Assembly: GCA_017457555.1 (NCBI GenBank)
Contig: JAFTHG010000123.1
Coordinates: 1-5,660, forward strand
Source of the DNA: Kiritimatiellia bacterium
GTDB taxonomy: Bacteria; Verrucomicrobiota; Kiritimatiellia; RFP12; DVOR01
Direction of reading: 5' to 3'
DNA length: 5,660 nucleotides
The notes below the pieces were generated by a model. That model did not search any database. It saw only the letters and a program-made list of their open reading frames with translations, and had not been told where the DNA came from. Below, piece after piece: positions 1 to 5,452 of this stretch; the first letter of the stretch is position 1; each line of letters opens with the position of its first letter. The translations under genes were made by a program, and so were the position numbers.

Positions 1-1
1 C

Positions 2-73
2 GGACCATCGGCAGAATCTCTCACAGAGATAGGCAAAGCGAATGAAGGTCGCGCGCCATACACACCTGACTAA
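2..73 (+). CDS. Possible C-terminal end of a convergent plus-strand gene (partial)
   Basis: This is an open frame running in from the left edge and ending at TAA (71-73). It encodes 23 residues beginning GPSAESLTEIGKANEG. It is included because its stop lies two bases before the hairpin at 76-104, which is the expected geometry for two genes converging with hisD, and because the residues look like an ordinary soluble C-terminus. The piece is too short to assign to a family, and an open frame of this length can occur by chance. Sequence to the left of the window would settle it. Confidence 0.25.
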   Translation, partial: GPSAESLTEIGKANEGRAPYTPD

Positions 74-75
74 AA

Positions 76-104
76 CACCGGACTACTGTGAGCGTAGACC
101 GGTG
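76..104 (-). terminator. Hairpin downstream of hisD, candidate terminator
   Basis: An inverted repeat CACCGG/CCGGTG (76-81 with 99-104) continues inward after one A-A mismatch as CTAC/GTAG (83-86 with 94-97) around a 7-base loop. On the minus strand it is followed by only TTTT before AGTC, so the U-tract is weak. On the plus strand there is no U-tract. It lies about 45 bases past the hisD stop and probably ends that transcript; it might also serve a convergent gene at the left edge. A smaller 5-bp repeat, AACGT/ACGTT, sits between it and hisD at 108-121. Confidence 0.5.
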
Positions 105-147
105 GTAAACGTAATCACGTTGTTGTCATCATATGTACAGAGAGCCG

Positions 148-1458
148 TTAGGTTTCAAAACGAACGGTTGCTGCGTAGGCGTGAGCGTCCAAACCTTCTA
201 ATGCTCCGAAGGTTTCAATCGCGGTGCGTGTTTCAGCCAGATCTTCTTTCGTGAATTGCACAAAGGAACTGCGACGGCGGAAGGTTTCGGCGGTCAAGCC
301 GCTGAACATCCTTGCAGCACCGCCTGTGGGTAAGACATGACTGGGACCGGCAACAAAGTCGCCAGCACTTTCAGGCGTCCAATAACCAACAAACACTGCA
401 CCGGCACAATTGATTAATGGCAGCAACGTATCTGCATTCTCCGTTTGGAGTTCGAGATGTTCCGCAGCAAAACGGTTACACAGGGTCACGCCATCGGTAG
501 TTAAATCAGGCACAACGGCAAAGAGCATACCATTGTTTTGAATCATGTGTTCAATGATTTCACGGCGATTACGAATGGCGGTTTGACGGATCACTTCCGC
601 TTTAACTTCTTCGGCAAATGCCATGGAGTCAGTTACAAGTAAACTTTTCTCTAATCCACTTCCGTGTTCAGCCTGAGATAAGAGGTCTGCGGCGACCCAT
701 TTCGCTTTTGCGTGATTGTCGGCAAGAACACAAATTTCAGACGGTCCTGCGACTTGGTCAATGGCTACAGTCCCATAAACTTGCCGTTTAGCAGCTGTCA
801 CGTAGGCATTGCCAGGGCCTGCAATGAGTTCAACAGGAGCGATGCCGGCGCCATAAGCCATCATGCCGATGGATTGAATGCCACCGACACGATAGATTTC
901 TGTTGCGCCAGCCACACGTAAGGCGTAGAGCAAGGGCGCTGAAACGGATAAACCATTCCGGCTGGGGGTGCACGCGACAATCTCTTTTACGCCAGCGGCT
1001 TTGGCTAATACGACAGTCATTAAGGAAGTAGAGGCGAGGGGAGCTGTGCCGCCGGGAATGTAAACGCCGACACGATCCATCGGATGAAAACGTTCGCCTA
1101 AACGACCACCCTGAGGCGTTGGGATCGTCCAGTCCGGTCGAAGACCGGCTTTCGCAAACGTTTCAACACGTTCGGCAGCTTGCTGAATGGCTTGCTTAAC
1201 CGTTGCATCACAGGCTGCTTCTGCCTGATCAAGTTCCGCTTCAGTAATACGCATCTCTGAAGCGGACATGTGGGCATTATCAAACGTAGCACAAGCTTCA
1301 AGAACAGCATCAACGCCCCGTGCTCGGATTGCCGCTAAACAGGTGGTCGCAGCAGCTTCAGCCCGTTCGTCAAATGCAGGTCGGCGGAGGAAGGCTTCAA
1401 CAGTGTCGGTGGGAGAAGAAATTTGCCAATTAAGGACTGGAATAAGGTCGGGATTCAT
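148..1458 (-). CDS. hisD: Histidinol dehydrogenase
   Basis: This enzyme catalyses the last two steps of histidine biosynthesis, the NAD-dependent four-electron oxidation of L-histidinol to L-histidine via histidinaldehyde. It is a cytoplasmic zinc enzyme that acts as a homodimer. The 436-residue length is normal for the family. Expected landmarks are all present: the glycine-rich RVGVYIPGGTAPL (129-141), GPGNAYV (214-220), the AGPSE segment (237-241), zinc ligands Gln262 and His265 in SQAEHGSG, the catalytic pair Glu333-His334 in AAEHLE, Asp367 in SAGDF, and His426 near the C-terminus. The His334-Asp367-His426 spacing (33 and 59 residues) equals that of the E. coli enzyme. The ATG at 1458 is the only start in its frame before an upstream stop, but I see no good Shine-Dalgarno site ahead of it, unlike the neighbours. 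No other his gene is visible, so hisD is either solitary or continues a cluster outside the window. It is 49 bases downstream of the exported-protein gene on the same strand and may share its transcript. Confidence 0.97.
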   Translation of the reverse strand: MNPDLIPVLNWQISSPTDTVEAFLRRPAFDERAEAAATTCLAAIRARGVDAVLEACATFDNAHMSASEMRITEAELDQAEAACDATVKQAIQQAAERVETFAKAGLRPDWTIPTPQGGRLGERFHPMDRVGVYIPGGTAPLASTSLMTVVLAKAAGVKEIVACTPSRNGLSVSAPLLYALRVAGATEIYRVGGIQSIGMMAYGAGIAPVELIAGPGNAYVTAAKRQVYGTVAIDQVAGPSEICVLADNHAKAKWVAADLLSQAEHGSGLEKSLLVTDSMAFAEEVKAEVIRQTAIRNRREIIEHMIQNNGMLFAVVPDLTTDGVTLCNRFAAEHLELQTENADTLLPLINCAGAVFVGYWTPESAGDFVAGPSHVLPTGGAARMFSGLTAETFRRRSSFVQFTKEDLAETRTAIETFGALEGLDAHAYAATVRFET

Positions 1459-1507
1459 AGTCTTGAGTGCTTGTTACAAGAGGAAAGAAAAAATAAAAAA
1501 GGGGGAA
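1459..1507 (-). other. Homopolymer-rich leader between exported-protein gene and hisD
   Basis: Read on the minus strand, this 49-bp gap begins just past the upstream stop with CCCCC followed by T-rich runs (TTTTTT, A, TTTTTT), then reaches hisD through a short CTTGTAACAAG repeat (1469-1479). There is no GC-rich stem directly before the T-tract, so it is not a standard intrinsic terminator. No AGGAG-like ribosome binding site stands in the usual window before the hisD ATG. The tract could affect leader structure or be a slippage-prone site; nothing in the sequence decides this. Confidence 0.4.
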
Positions 1508-2233
1508 TTAGAGTGTTGTTGCAGGAGTGGGCGCGGCTTCGCTATCAGGCGAAACACCTGCGGCTTTCCGTTCACGGTAGAGTTTTAGCGCGGCATCCTG
1601 TTTATCCATATCTTTTTGAATATTCTTATCGGCGCCGGCGACAGGGTCAAAGATAAAGTGACGGAGCACGGGGCGGTTAAATTTCAAGAGCGATGCCATC
1701 TCAATCTCAATCAATTCTCCAGCCTTTTCTTTGGCAGCATTGGCCAATTCAAGTTTGTCTGCACGTTTACGCTCTTTACGGTCATCACGACTTTTATAGC
1801 CAGCGATTACTCCGGACTTTGCCGCTTTGATGGCATCCATATTAGCCTTGGCTTTGGCTGCCATCTCTACATCAATACGACCCTTGTGCTTGGCATACCA
1901 TTCGTTTGCCGCGTCGTCAGTTGAGAAATTCTTAAATTTTGCGGTTCGAATCCAGATAAATGGCTTCGTGGGAAACTTGGGATAATCTTTATTGCCTGTC
2001 TTCAGTGCAGCGGTTTGGTCTTTCGTCCATTTACGCTTGACCGTACTGAAAGCTTTGTTAAATACACTTTTTTCTTCAGCGATTTCCGCTTTTAATTCAC
2101 GGACTTCTTCCGATGTCATCAAATAGACTTGCTCAACCTTATACATATCGTAGAGCTGGACGCCTGTTTTTGCAGCCGAAAGCGTAGTAGCAGAGAGAAG
2201 AGCAAGGGCAAACAATGAAAGCGTTTTAAACAT
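1508..2233 (-). CDS. Unrecognised exported lysine/alanine-rich protein
   Basis: I do not recognise this 241-residue protein. It opens with a Sec signal peptide: Met-Phe-Lys, a hydrophobic core LSLFALALLSATTL, and an Ala-rich cleavage region near residues 20-21. There is no lipobox cysteine, so a soluble periplasmic or secreted protein is expected. The mature chain is highly charged, rich in Lys, Ala and Glu, and probably mostly helical. Residues about 82-115 form a distinct aromatic stretch (DYPKFPTKPFIWIRTAKF, then EWY). Residues about 120-180 look like a long helix. A short hydrophobic/aromatic patch (NRPVLRHFIFDP, 186-197) follows, and the tail is Pro/Thr/Ala-rich. The ATG at 2233 has an AAAGGA ribosome site 8 bases upstream and shares one base with the original stop of the BI-1 gene (TAATG), so the two were translationally coupled. 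That arrangement hints at a linked envelope role, which is inference only. Confidence 0.85.
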   Translation of the reverse strand: MFKTLSLFALALLSATTLSAAKTGVQLYDMYKVEQVYLMTSEEVRELKAEIAEEKSVFNKAFSTVKRKWTKDQTAALKTGNKDYPKFPTKPFIWIRTAKFKNFSTDDAANEWYAKHKGRIDVEMAAKAKANMDAIKAAKSGVIAGYKSRDDRKERKRADKLELANAAKEKAGELIEIEMASLLKFNRPVLRHFIFDPVAGADKNIQKDMDKQDAALKLYRERKAAGVSPDSEAAPTPATTL

Positions 2234-2298
2234 TAGTTACGTCCTTTCCCGCCTAAGATGCGGAGTAAAAAGAGGAATAAGTTGATGAAATCAAGTTA
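2233..2298 (-). pseudogene. Severed seventh-helix tail of the BI-1 gene, after an in-frame TAA
   Basis: The BI-1 frame stops at TAA (2298-2296) but continues without a shift as LDFINLFLFLLRILGG plus four more residues, reaching a second TAA at 2235-2233. This is the typical family ending: homologues such as E. coli YbhL carry a Tyr-Leu-Asp-Phe-Ile-Asn-Leu-Phe motif here, and the stop occupies the Tyr position. TAT or TAC to TAA needs one base change. The second TAA overlaps the ATG of the exported protein, showing that this was the genuine gene end. The segment also holds the AAAGGA ribosome site of that gene. It is either dead coding sequence, a sequencing error, or is reached by readthrough. 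Confidence 0.85.
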
Positions 2299-2955
2299 GA
2301 GTTCCAATGCACAAAGAATGCCGAGACGCTGTATGGTGGGGCGATCCATTGCATACTGCTGTTCTGCGATTAAGCGTACTTTTTGTGCATCCCATGCTGT
2401 TAACACGATAAAGACGGCGACGCCAATATATGCAATTAAACAGTCTAACCCGGATGAACCAAGGAAAATATTGACGATTGAGGCCAATAAAATTCCCCAG
2501 AGAGCCATGACGGCAATGCGACCTACGGCACTTAGATTGATAGAGGTTAGTGTGCCAAAGAGTGCGACACCGGCAAATGTCCCGGCAGTAATAAAGAATA
2601 CGGACTGAATTGTGCCGAGGTTATAGATGAGGAAGAGAAGTGATAAGGTCACGCCGTTCAACAGGGAGTAAATGACGAAGAGTCCTGTGGCGATACTGAT
2701 GGGTAATTTATGAATTGCCGCAGAAAGCGTAAAGACCAAAAGCAATTCGGCAATTGAACAGATTGTAAATAACCCAAAGGGGAGTGTTGCCTTTTGAGTA
2801 AGATAGTATCGGGTAATCATCCATGCAACTGCACCCGAAAGTACTAACCCTACTGCCATCCAACCATAGGTGAAGTTGTAAATGCGGTTCAGACTTTTCG
2901 TGAAGTCTGTGGATGCCCGATCGGCAAATGTGTCAGGATTATACATGGTATTCAT
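2296..2955 (-). CDS. BI-1/YccA-family membrane protein, C-terminally truncated by a nonsense codon
   Basis: This is a polytopic inner-membrane protein of the Bax inhibitor-1 (TMBIM, YccA/YbhL) family, whose studied members form calcium-leak channels or modulate membrane proteases. The encoded 219 residues contain six hydrophobic helices, at about 31-48, 58-80, 86-110, 115-135, 145-165 and 170-187. Asp189 in the TAWDAQ motif at the end of helix six corresponds to the conserved family Asp. The chain ends at ...LGILCALEL, just before helix seven, because of an in-frame TAA; full length would be 240 residues ending at 2233. The lost piece carries the second conserved Asp (in LDFIN), which pairs with the first in the B. 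subtilis YetJ di-aspartyl pH sensor. I chose the ATG at 2955 because AAAGGA lies 6 bases upstream; a GTG at 2991 is in frame but has no such site. The only promoter-like element noted is TATCAT at 2987-2982, without a convincing -35. The preceding gene ends in a terminator, so this gene should begin a transcript. Confidence 0.9.
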   Translation of the reverse strand: MNTMYNPDTFADRASTDFTKSLNRIYNFTYGWMAVGLVLSGAVAWMITRYYLTQKATLPFGLFTICSIAELLLVFTLSAAIHKLPISIATGLFVIYSLLNGVTLSLLFLIYNLGTIQSVFFITAGTFAGVALFGTLTSINLSAVGRIAVMALWGILLASIVNIFLGSSGLDCLIAYIGVAVFIVLTAWDAQKVRLIAEQQYAMDRPTIQRLGILCALEL

Positions 2956-3056
2956 TGTAAGTCCTTTCAAATGATGGCTATATGATATCACAATAATGAG
3001 TAATAAGGCGGGTATACAGCTATAACTTTACTGGGCTGCATTCTAAAAGTTACACA

Positions 3057-3094
3057 GAAAAGAAAAACGCACCAACGCAATTAAGCGGGTGCGT
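3057..3094 (-). terminator. Intrinsic terminator of the flavodoxin-fold reductase gene
   Basis: On the minus strand, ACGCACC pairs with GGTGCGT (3094-3088 with 3073-3067), and an inner CGC/GCG pair closes an AT-rich loop TTAATT, with TT bulged on one side. The stem runs directly into TTTTTCTTTT. It starts 22 bases after the TAA of the reductase gene. Strong stem plus U-tract make this a classical rho-independent terminator. It separates the reductase from the BI-1 transcription unit. Confidence 0.88.
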
Positions 3095-3115
3095 AGAAGA
3101 GTGAAAGAGTAATGG

Positions 3116-3742
3116 TTAGCGATTTTTAGTAATAAAGTTGGTCGCAATCCATGGCTCTTGTTCTGGGGGAGGAAGCCCAGAGTTCGTTTTCGCCTTTAGG
3201 AGATAGGCTAAGTTTCGGGCAAGCGTTCGCATGGTCTGTAAGCCTTCAAGGTCTTTTTGAACATCGTCAGGCTTGAAGCCATGGGTTGAATTCCAATACT
3301 GGCTTGTGGCGACGGGCATTTGCAAGATCGTGAAATACTTATTTAGACGATCAAATGCTGCGCTCGCACCACCACGGCGGCAGTTCACAGTACACGCTGC
3401 CGGCTTGTGAATGAGGAGGTCGCCCAGAGAAAAGAAAATGCGGTCTAAAATGGCGCAAAGACTGCCGGATGGGCCAGCGTAGTAGACGGGAGAGCCGATA
3501 ACGATACCATCACATTGCTTAATCTTTTCCATCAGTTGATTGTATAAGTCATCTTGAAAAGCGCAACGTCCGAGGCCCTTGCGACATTGCCAGCAACCGA
3601 TGCATCCTTGGACAGGTTGATTGCCAATCCAGAAGATTTCGCTATCAATTTGCTCGGCGGTTAATATCGTCGCGATCTCAGAGAGTGCAGTAAATGTACA
3701 CCCCTCTTTGTGGGGACTACCATTAATTAAAAGAACTTTCAT
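3116..3742 (-). CDS. Flavodoxin-fold NADPH-dependent FMN reductase family protein, Isf-like
   Basis: This 208-residue cytoplasmic protein belongs to the flavodoxin-like fold of NADPH-dependent FMN reductases and iron-sulfur flavoproteins. The N-terminus KVLLINGSPHKEGCT is the first strand plus FMN-phosphate loop, and SPVYYAGPSGS (84-94) is the second flavin-contact loop. Between them, Cys47, Cys50, Cys53 and Cys60 form a CX2CX2CX6C pattern. This resembles the compact motif that binds a 4Fe-4S cluster in archaeal Isf, although many relatives with similar cysteines are uncharacterised. CRRGGASAAFDRLNKYF and QYWNSTHG (148-155) also match the family. The exact electron donor and acceptor cannot be told from sequence. 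The frame is open to an ATG at 3838, but that lies within the upstream terminator hairpin; AAGGAG just before the ATG-ATG pair points to 3742 (6 bases spacing) or 3745. The gene is flanked on both sides by terminators and so is probably monocistronic. Confidence 0.9.
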   Translation of the reverse strand: MKVLLINGSPHKEGCTFTALSEIATILTAEQIDSEIFWIGNQPVQGCIGCWQCRKGLGRCAFQDDLYNQLMEKIKQCDGIVIGSPVYYAGPSGSLCAILDRIFFSLGDLLIHKPAACTVNCRRGGASAAFDRLNKYFTILQMPVATSQYWNSTHGFKPDDVQKDLEGLQTMRTLARNLAYLLKAKTNSGLPPPEQEPWIATNFITKNR

Positions 3743-3820
3743 CATAAACTCCTTACGTATAGTGTTGCTGAAAAAGACTTCTTTGTCAATTCGAAAGTGT
3801 AAATTATGGATCAAATATTT

Positions 3821-3855
3821 GAATAGAAAAAGCGACATGCATAATGCACGTCGCC
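3821..3855 (-). terminator. Intrinsic terminator of the CsoR/FrmR-family gene
   Basis: On the minus strand, GCGAC pairs with GTCGC (3854-3850 with 3836-3832). After one mismatch, a TGCAT/ATGCA pair (3848-3844 with 3842-3838) extends the stem around a tight loop. The stem is followed by TTTTTCTATT. It begins about 24 bases after the stop of the repressor gene. Termination here would separate the repressor from the reductase, whose start is about 80 bases further on. Confidence 0.8.
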
Positions 3856-3878
3856 TTTGATGTTAGATGTGAATTAGA

Positions 3879-4172
3879 TTATTTCATTCGGCAGAAGTAA
3901 TCAACAGCGAGAGAGACTTTCTTAATCACGGCTTCGCCGGAATCTGCTTTTTGTGCACCTTCAGTAATCTGAACGGCCAAGTGACGCTCCAGAAGGAGTT
4001 GCCCCATACGGTGCAAGGCACTTTTCGCAGCATTAATCTGGAGCAGGATGGTTTCGCAAGATTTACCATCGTCAAGCATACGTTCAATACCCTGGCATTG
4101 TCCAATCACTTTATGAATACGTGCATAGACATCCGGAGTATTGAGTTCTGAGTTCTTTTTACTTCTAGCCAT
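3879..4172 (-). CDS. CsoR/RcnR/FrmR-family (DUF156) transcriptional repressor
   Basis: This small all-helical DNA-binding protein of 97 residues belongs to the family of tetrameric repressors that sense Cu(I), Ni/Co, formaldehyde or sulfur species. The family signature is clear: ARIHKVIGQCQGIERMLDDG (17-36), Cys39 in KSCETILLQI, the INAAKSALHRMGQLLLE helix, and His64 in ERHL. Cys39 and His64 are 25 residues apart, as Cys36 and His61 are in CsoR. The position four residues after the His, Cys65 in CsoR, His64 in RcnR and Glu64 in FrmR, is Gln68 here. That argues against a standard copper or nickel site and is nearest to FrmR; extra Cys26 and Cys94 are present. The frame is open to a GTG at 4226, but the ATG at 4172 has AGAGAGG 8 bases upstream, and the predicted transcript start near 4231 leaves no leader for the GTG. 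A promoter and a candidate operator lie directly upstream, consistent with autoregulation. No obvious target such as a metal exporter or formaldehyde dehydrogenase is adjacent. Confidence 0.9.
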   Translation of the reverse strand: MARSKKNSELNTPDVYARIHKVIGQCQGIERMLDDGKSCETILLQINAAKSALHRMGQLLLERHLAVQITEGAQKADSGEAVIKKVSLAVDYFCRMK

Positions 4173-4205
4173 AATATTAGCCTCTCTGTCTTTTGTCTTA
4201 TAGTT

Positions 4206-4221
4206 GCACCAAAACTGGTGC
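4206..4221. promoter_or_regulatory. Inverted repeat GCACCA-N4-TGGTGC, candidate operator or leader hairpin
   Basis: A perfect 6-bp inverted repeat with a 4-base spacer lies about 10-25 bases downstream of the predicted transcript start of the CsoR/FrmR-family gene. A G-rich segment stands between it and the -10 box on the minus strand (GTGGG and GTGGGG). Position and symmetry suit an autoregulatory operator, and known operators of this family combine short inverted repeats with G/C tracts. It is not an evident match to the published consensus of any one subfamily. It would also fold as a small hairpin in the 5' leader. Confidence 0.4.
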
Positions 4222-4237
4222 CCCACGAGTTACCCAC

Positions 4238-4266
4238 ATCATAGTAGATTATGCGTAAAATTGCAA
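4238..4266 (-). promoter_or_regulatory. Sigma-70-type promoter of the CsoR/FrmR-family gene
   Basis: On the minus strand, TTGCAA (4266-4261) is a 4/6 match to the -35 consensus. It is separated by exactly 17 bases from TATGAT (4243-4238), a 5/6 match to the -10 consensus. The predicted start near 4231 gives a leader of about 60 bases before the ATG at 4172. This is the best promoter visible in the window. Confidence 0.6.
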
Positions 4267-4345
4267 GTGTGTTACGTCCTAACGCGCTGAAATTGGCATA
4301 AAAAGACTTATTTTTGATGAAAAACATTCTTTTTTACGTAATAAT

Positions 4346-4361
4346 GTGTAAGAAGTTACAC
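4346..4361. repeat. Inverted repeat GTGTAA-N4-TTACAC downstream of the AEC transporter gene
   Basis: A perfect 6-bp inverted repeat with a GAAG spacer lies about 90 bases past the stop of the transporter gene and about 80 bases upstream of the repressor promoter. On the minus strand it is followed by ATTATTACG rather than a run of T, so it is at best a poor terminator. The TTACAC/GTGTAA half-sites resemble a generic protein-binding palindrome. No better terminator was found between the transporter and the repressor. Confidence 0.3.
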
Positions 4362-4451
4362 GTCATTTTTAGCTCTGATGGCGATGGCTGCGTAAGAAAA
4401 GTACATTTATTTTTAGAATTTAATTACACAAATCAGGCGACTGAAAGGTGC

Positions 4452-5417
4452 TTAACAGACACCCAAGAACCAAAGCCCGATGGGTACGGTAATGATACAC
4501 AGGGCATGTGTATTCAGGATCATTGCAGAAACGAATGGGATGTCGCCACCATAAACTTCTGCCATGGATACACCAACCATTGCCCCTGGCATTAATGCGA
4601 TAATACCGAAGACTAACTTGTAGTTTTCCGGAAGTGGAAGCAGTGCTAACAGGAAGAGGATAATCGCAGGAATGATGACCATCCGGAGGATAGCAATCAT
4701 GATTTGCGGATAAGTAATCAATCCTGTTAAGCGTAATTGCCCTAAACGCATACCGCAGATGAGTGCACTCGCCGGAATGGTGGCACTTCCAAGATAAGTA
4801 TAGAGCGTGTTTAAGGTCACCTTTGCAAAATGACATGTGGAAAGCGTTTCAGGCGTAATGGCGAAGAAATGGAAAAGAACCAAGCAGCAAACTGCCAAGC
4901 ATAGTGCTAAAATCGGTGGCCGCAGAAAAACGGATGGCAAGGATTTCAAATCTAATTTCTTACCAGTAAAGGTGCGAAATCCGAGTGTCCACATTAATGT
5001 GTCGGATGCAATAGTCGTGAGTGCAACCATTGCAATGCCTTCCTCGCCAAGGGGTGTTCCCGCAATAATCATAATTGGCAGGAAGGAATAATTATTCATT
5101 GTACAAGCGAAATGAAAAGCGCGACGGGTAGGTGCTTTGAAGTGACGTACAAACGTACGTTTTGCAACCCATCCAATGCACCACCCGATACCGATAATCG
5201 TGGCTGCACCTGCTGGGAGAATCCACTTGTCGGCAAGTTCAGCAAGTGTATACTTTCGCAAAATTGCAGAAAAAAGCAGGGATGGATAAAATACGCGAAT
5301 GAGAAGAAGTGAGAGTTGTGTAGAAAAATCTTTTGAGAACCATTGGCGGCGTGTTGCCCATGTACCAATGCCAATCATTGCAAAAATGGCTAAGATTTGA
5401 ATTGCAATTATCAACAT
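4452..5417 (-). CDS. AEC (auxin efflux carrier) family transporter
   Basis: This 321-residue inner-membrane permease belongs to the AEC family, which in bacteria includes malate/malonate and other organic-anion carriers. The length is typical and the chain is hydrophobic throughout, with about ten membrane segments in two halves. Landmarks include the N-terminal segment with NxxxxLLIRVFYPSLLFSAIL-like character (34-53), the half-helix motif TMNNYSFLPI (106-115) corresponding to the family's GNYGFLGLP region, the central charged loop near residues 150-160, and the second-half MPGAMVGVSMAEVYGGD (276-292), matching the conserved AEC C-terminal signature. The substrate cannot be deduced. ATG at 5417 is chosen because GGAGG stands 6 bases upstream; a TTG two codons earlier overlaps that spacing and is unlikely. 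The glycosyltransferase gene upstream ends 35 bases away with no good terminator, so co-transcription is plausible although no functional link is obvious. Confidence 0.92.
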   Translation of the reverse strand: MLIIAIQILAIFAMIGIGTWATRRQWFSKDFSTQLSLLLIRVFYPSLLFSAILRKYTLAELADKWILPAGAATIIGIGWCIGWVAKRTFVRHFKAPTRRAFHFACTMNNYSFLPIMIIAGTPLGEEGIAMVALTTIASDTLMWTLGFRTFTGKKLDLKSLPSVFLRPPILALCLAVCCLVLFHFFAITPETLSTCHFAKVTLNTLYTYLGSATIPASALICGMRLGQLRLTGLITYPQIMIAILRMVIIPAIILFLLALLPLPENYKLVFGIIALMPGAMVGVSMAEVYGGDIPFVSAMILNTHALCIITVPIGLWFLGVC

Positions 5418-5452
5418 ACTCAACCTCCAATCGCAAATTAAGTAATAGAAAA

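Noticed and set aside
16..30. ATCTCT-CAC-AGAGAT hairpin at the left edge.
   Set aside because: It is a perfect but short AT-rich stem with no T-run on either side, probably inside coding sequence; no function can be supported.
1521..1561. Nested inverted repeats GCAGG/CCTGC and TTCGC/GCGAA near the end of the exported-protein gene, considered as a terminator.
   Set aside because: They lie within coding sequence and about 20 bases from the T-tract, so they do not form an intrinsic terminator.
2296..2298. TAA as a reassigned sense codon (alternative genetic code).
   Set aside because: All seven genes here, including the extended BI-1 frame itself, end in TAA, so TAA is a normal stop in this organism.
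2233..2298. Frameshift as the cause of the short BI-1 protein.
   Set aside because: The conserved tail follows the stop in the same frame with no inserted or missing base; only a substitution is needed.
3756..3789. Promoter for the reductase gene: TTGACA (3789-3784) with TATACG (3761-3756) on the minus strand.
   Set aside because: The spacing is 22 bases rather than about 17, and the implied transcript start would fall in the ribosome binding site. TTGACA alone is not enough.
2236..4279. The 9-mer GTTACGTCC occurring at 2236-2244 and 4271-4279 as a shared regulatory site.
   Set aside because: The first copy is the ribosome binding region of the exported-protein gene, and a 9-base match in 5.6 kb is within chance.
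4420..4836. Open minus-strand frame of 138 codons overlapping the transporter gene.
   Set aside because: It lies in another frame of the AEC gene, has Cys/His/Tyr-rich composition typical of a shadow, and lacks a ribosome site.
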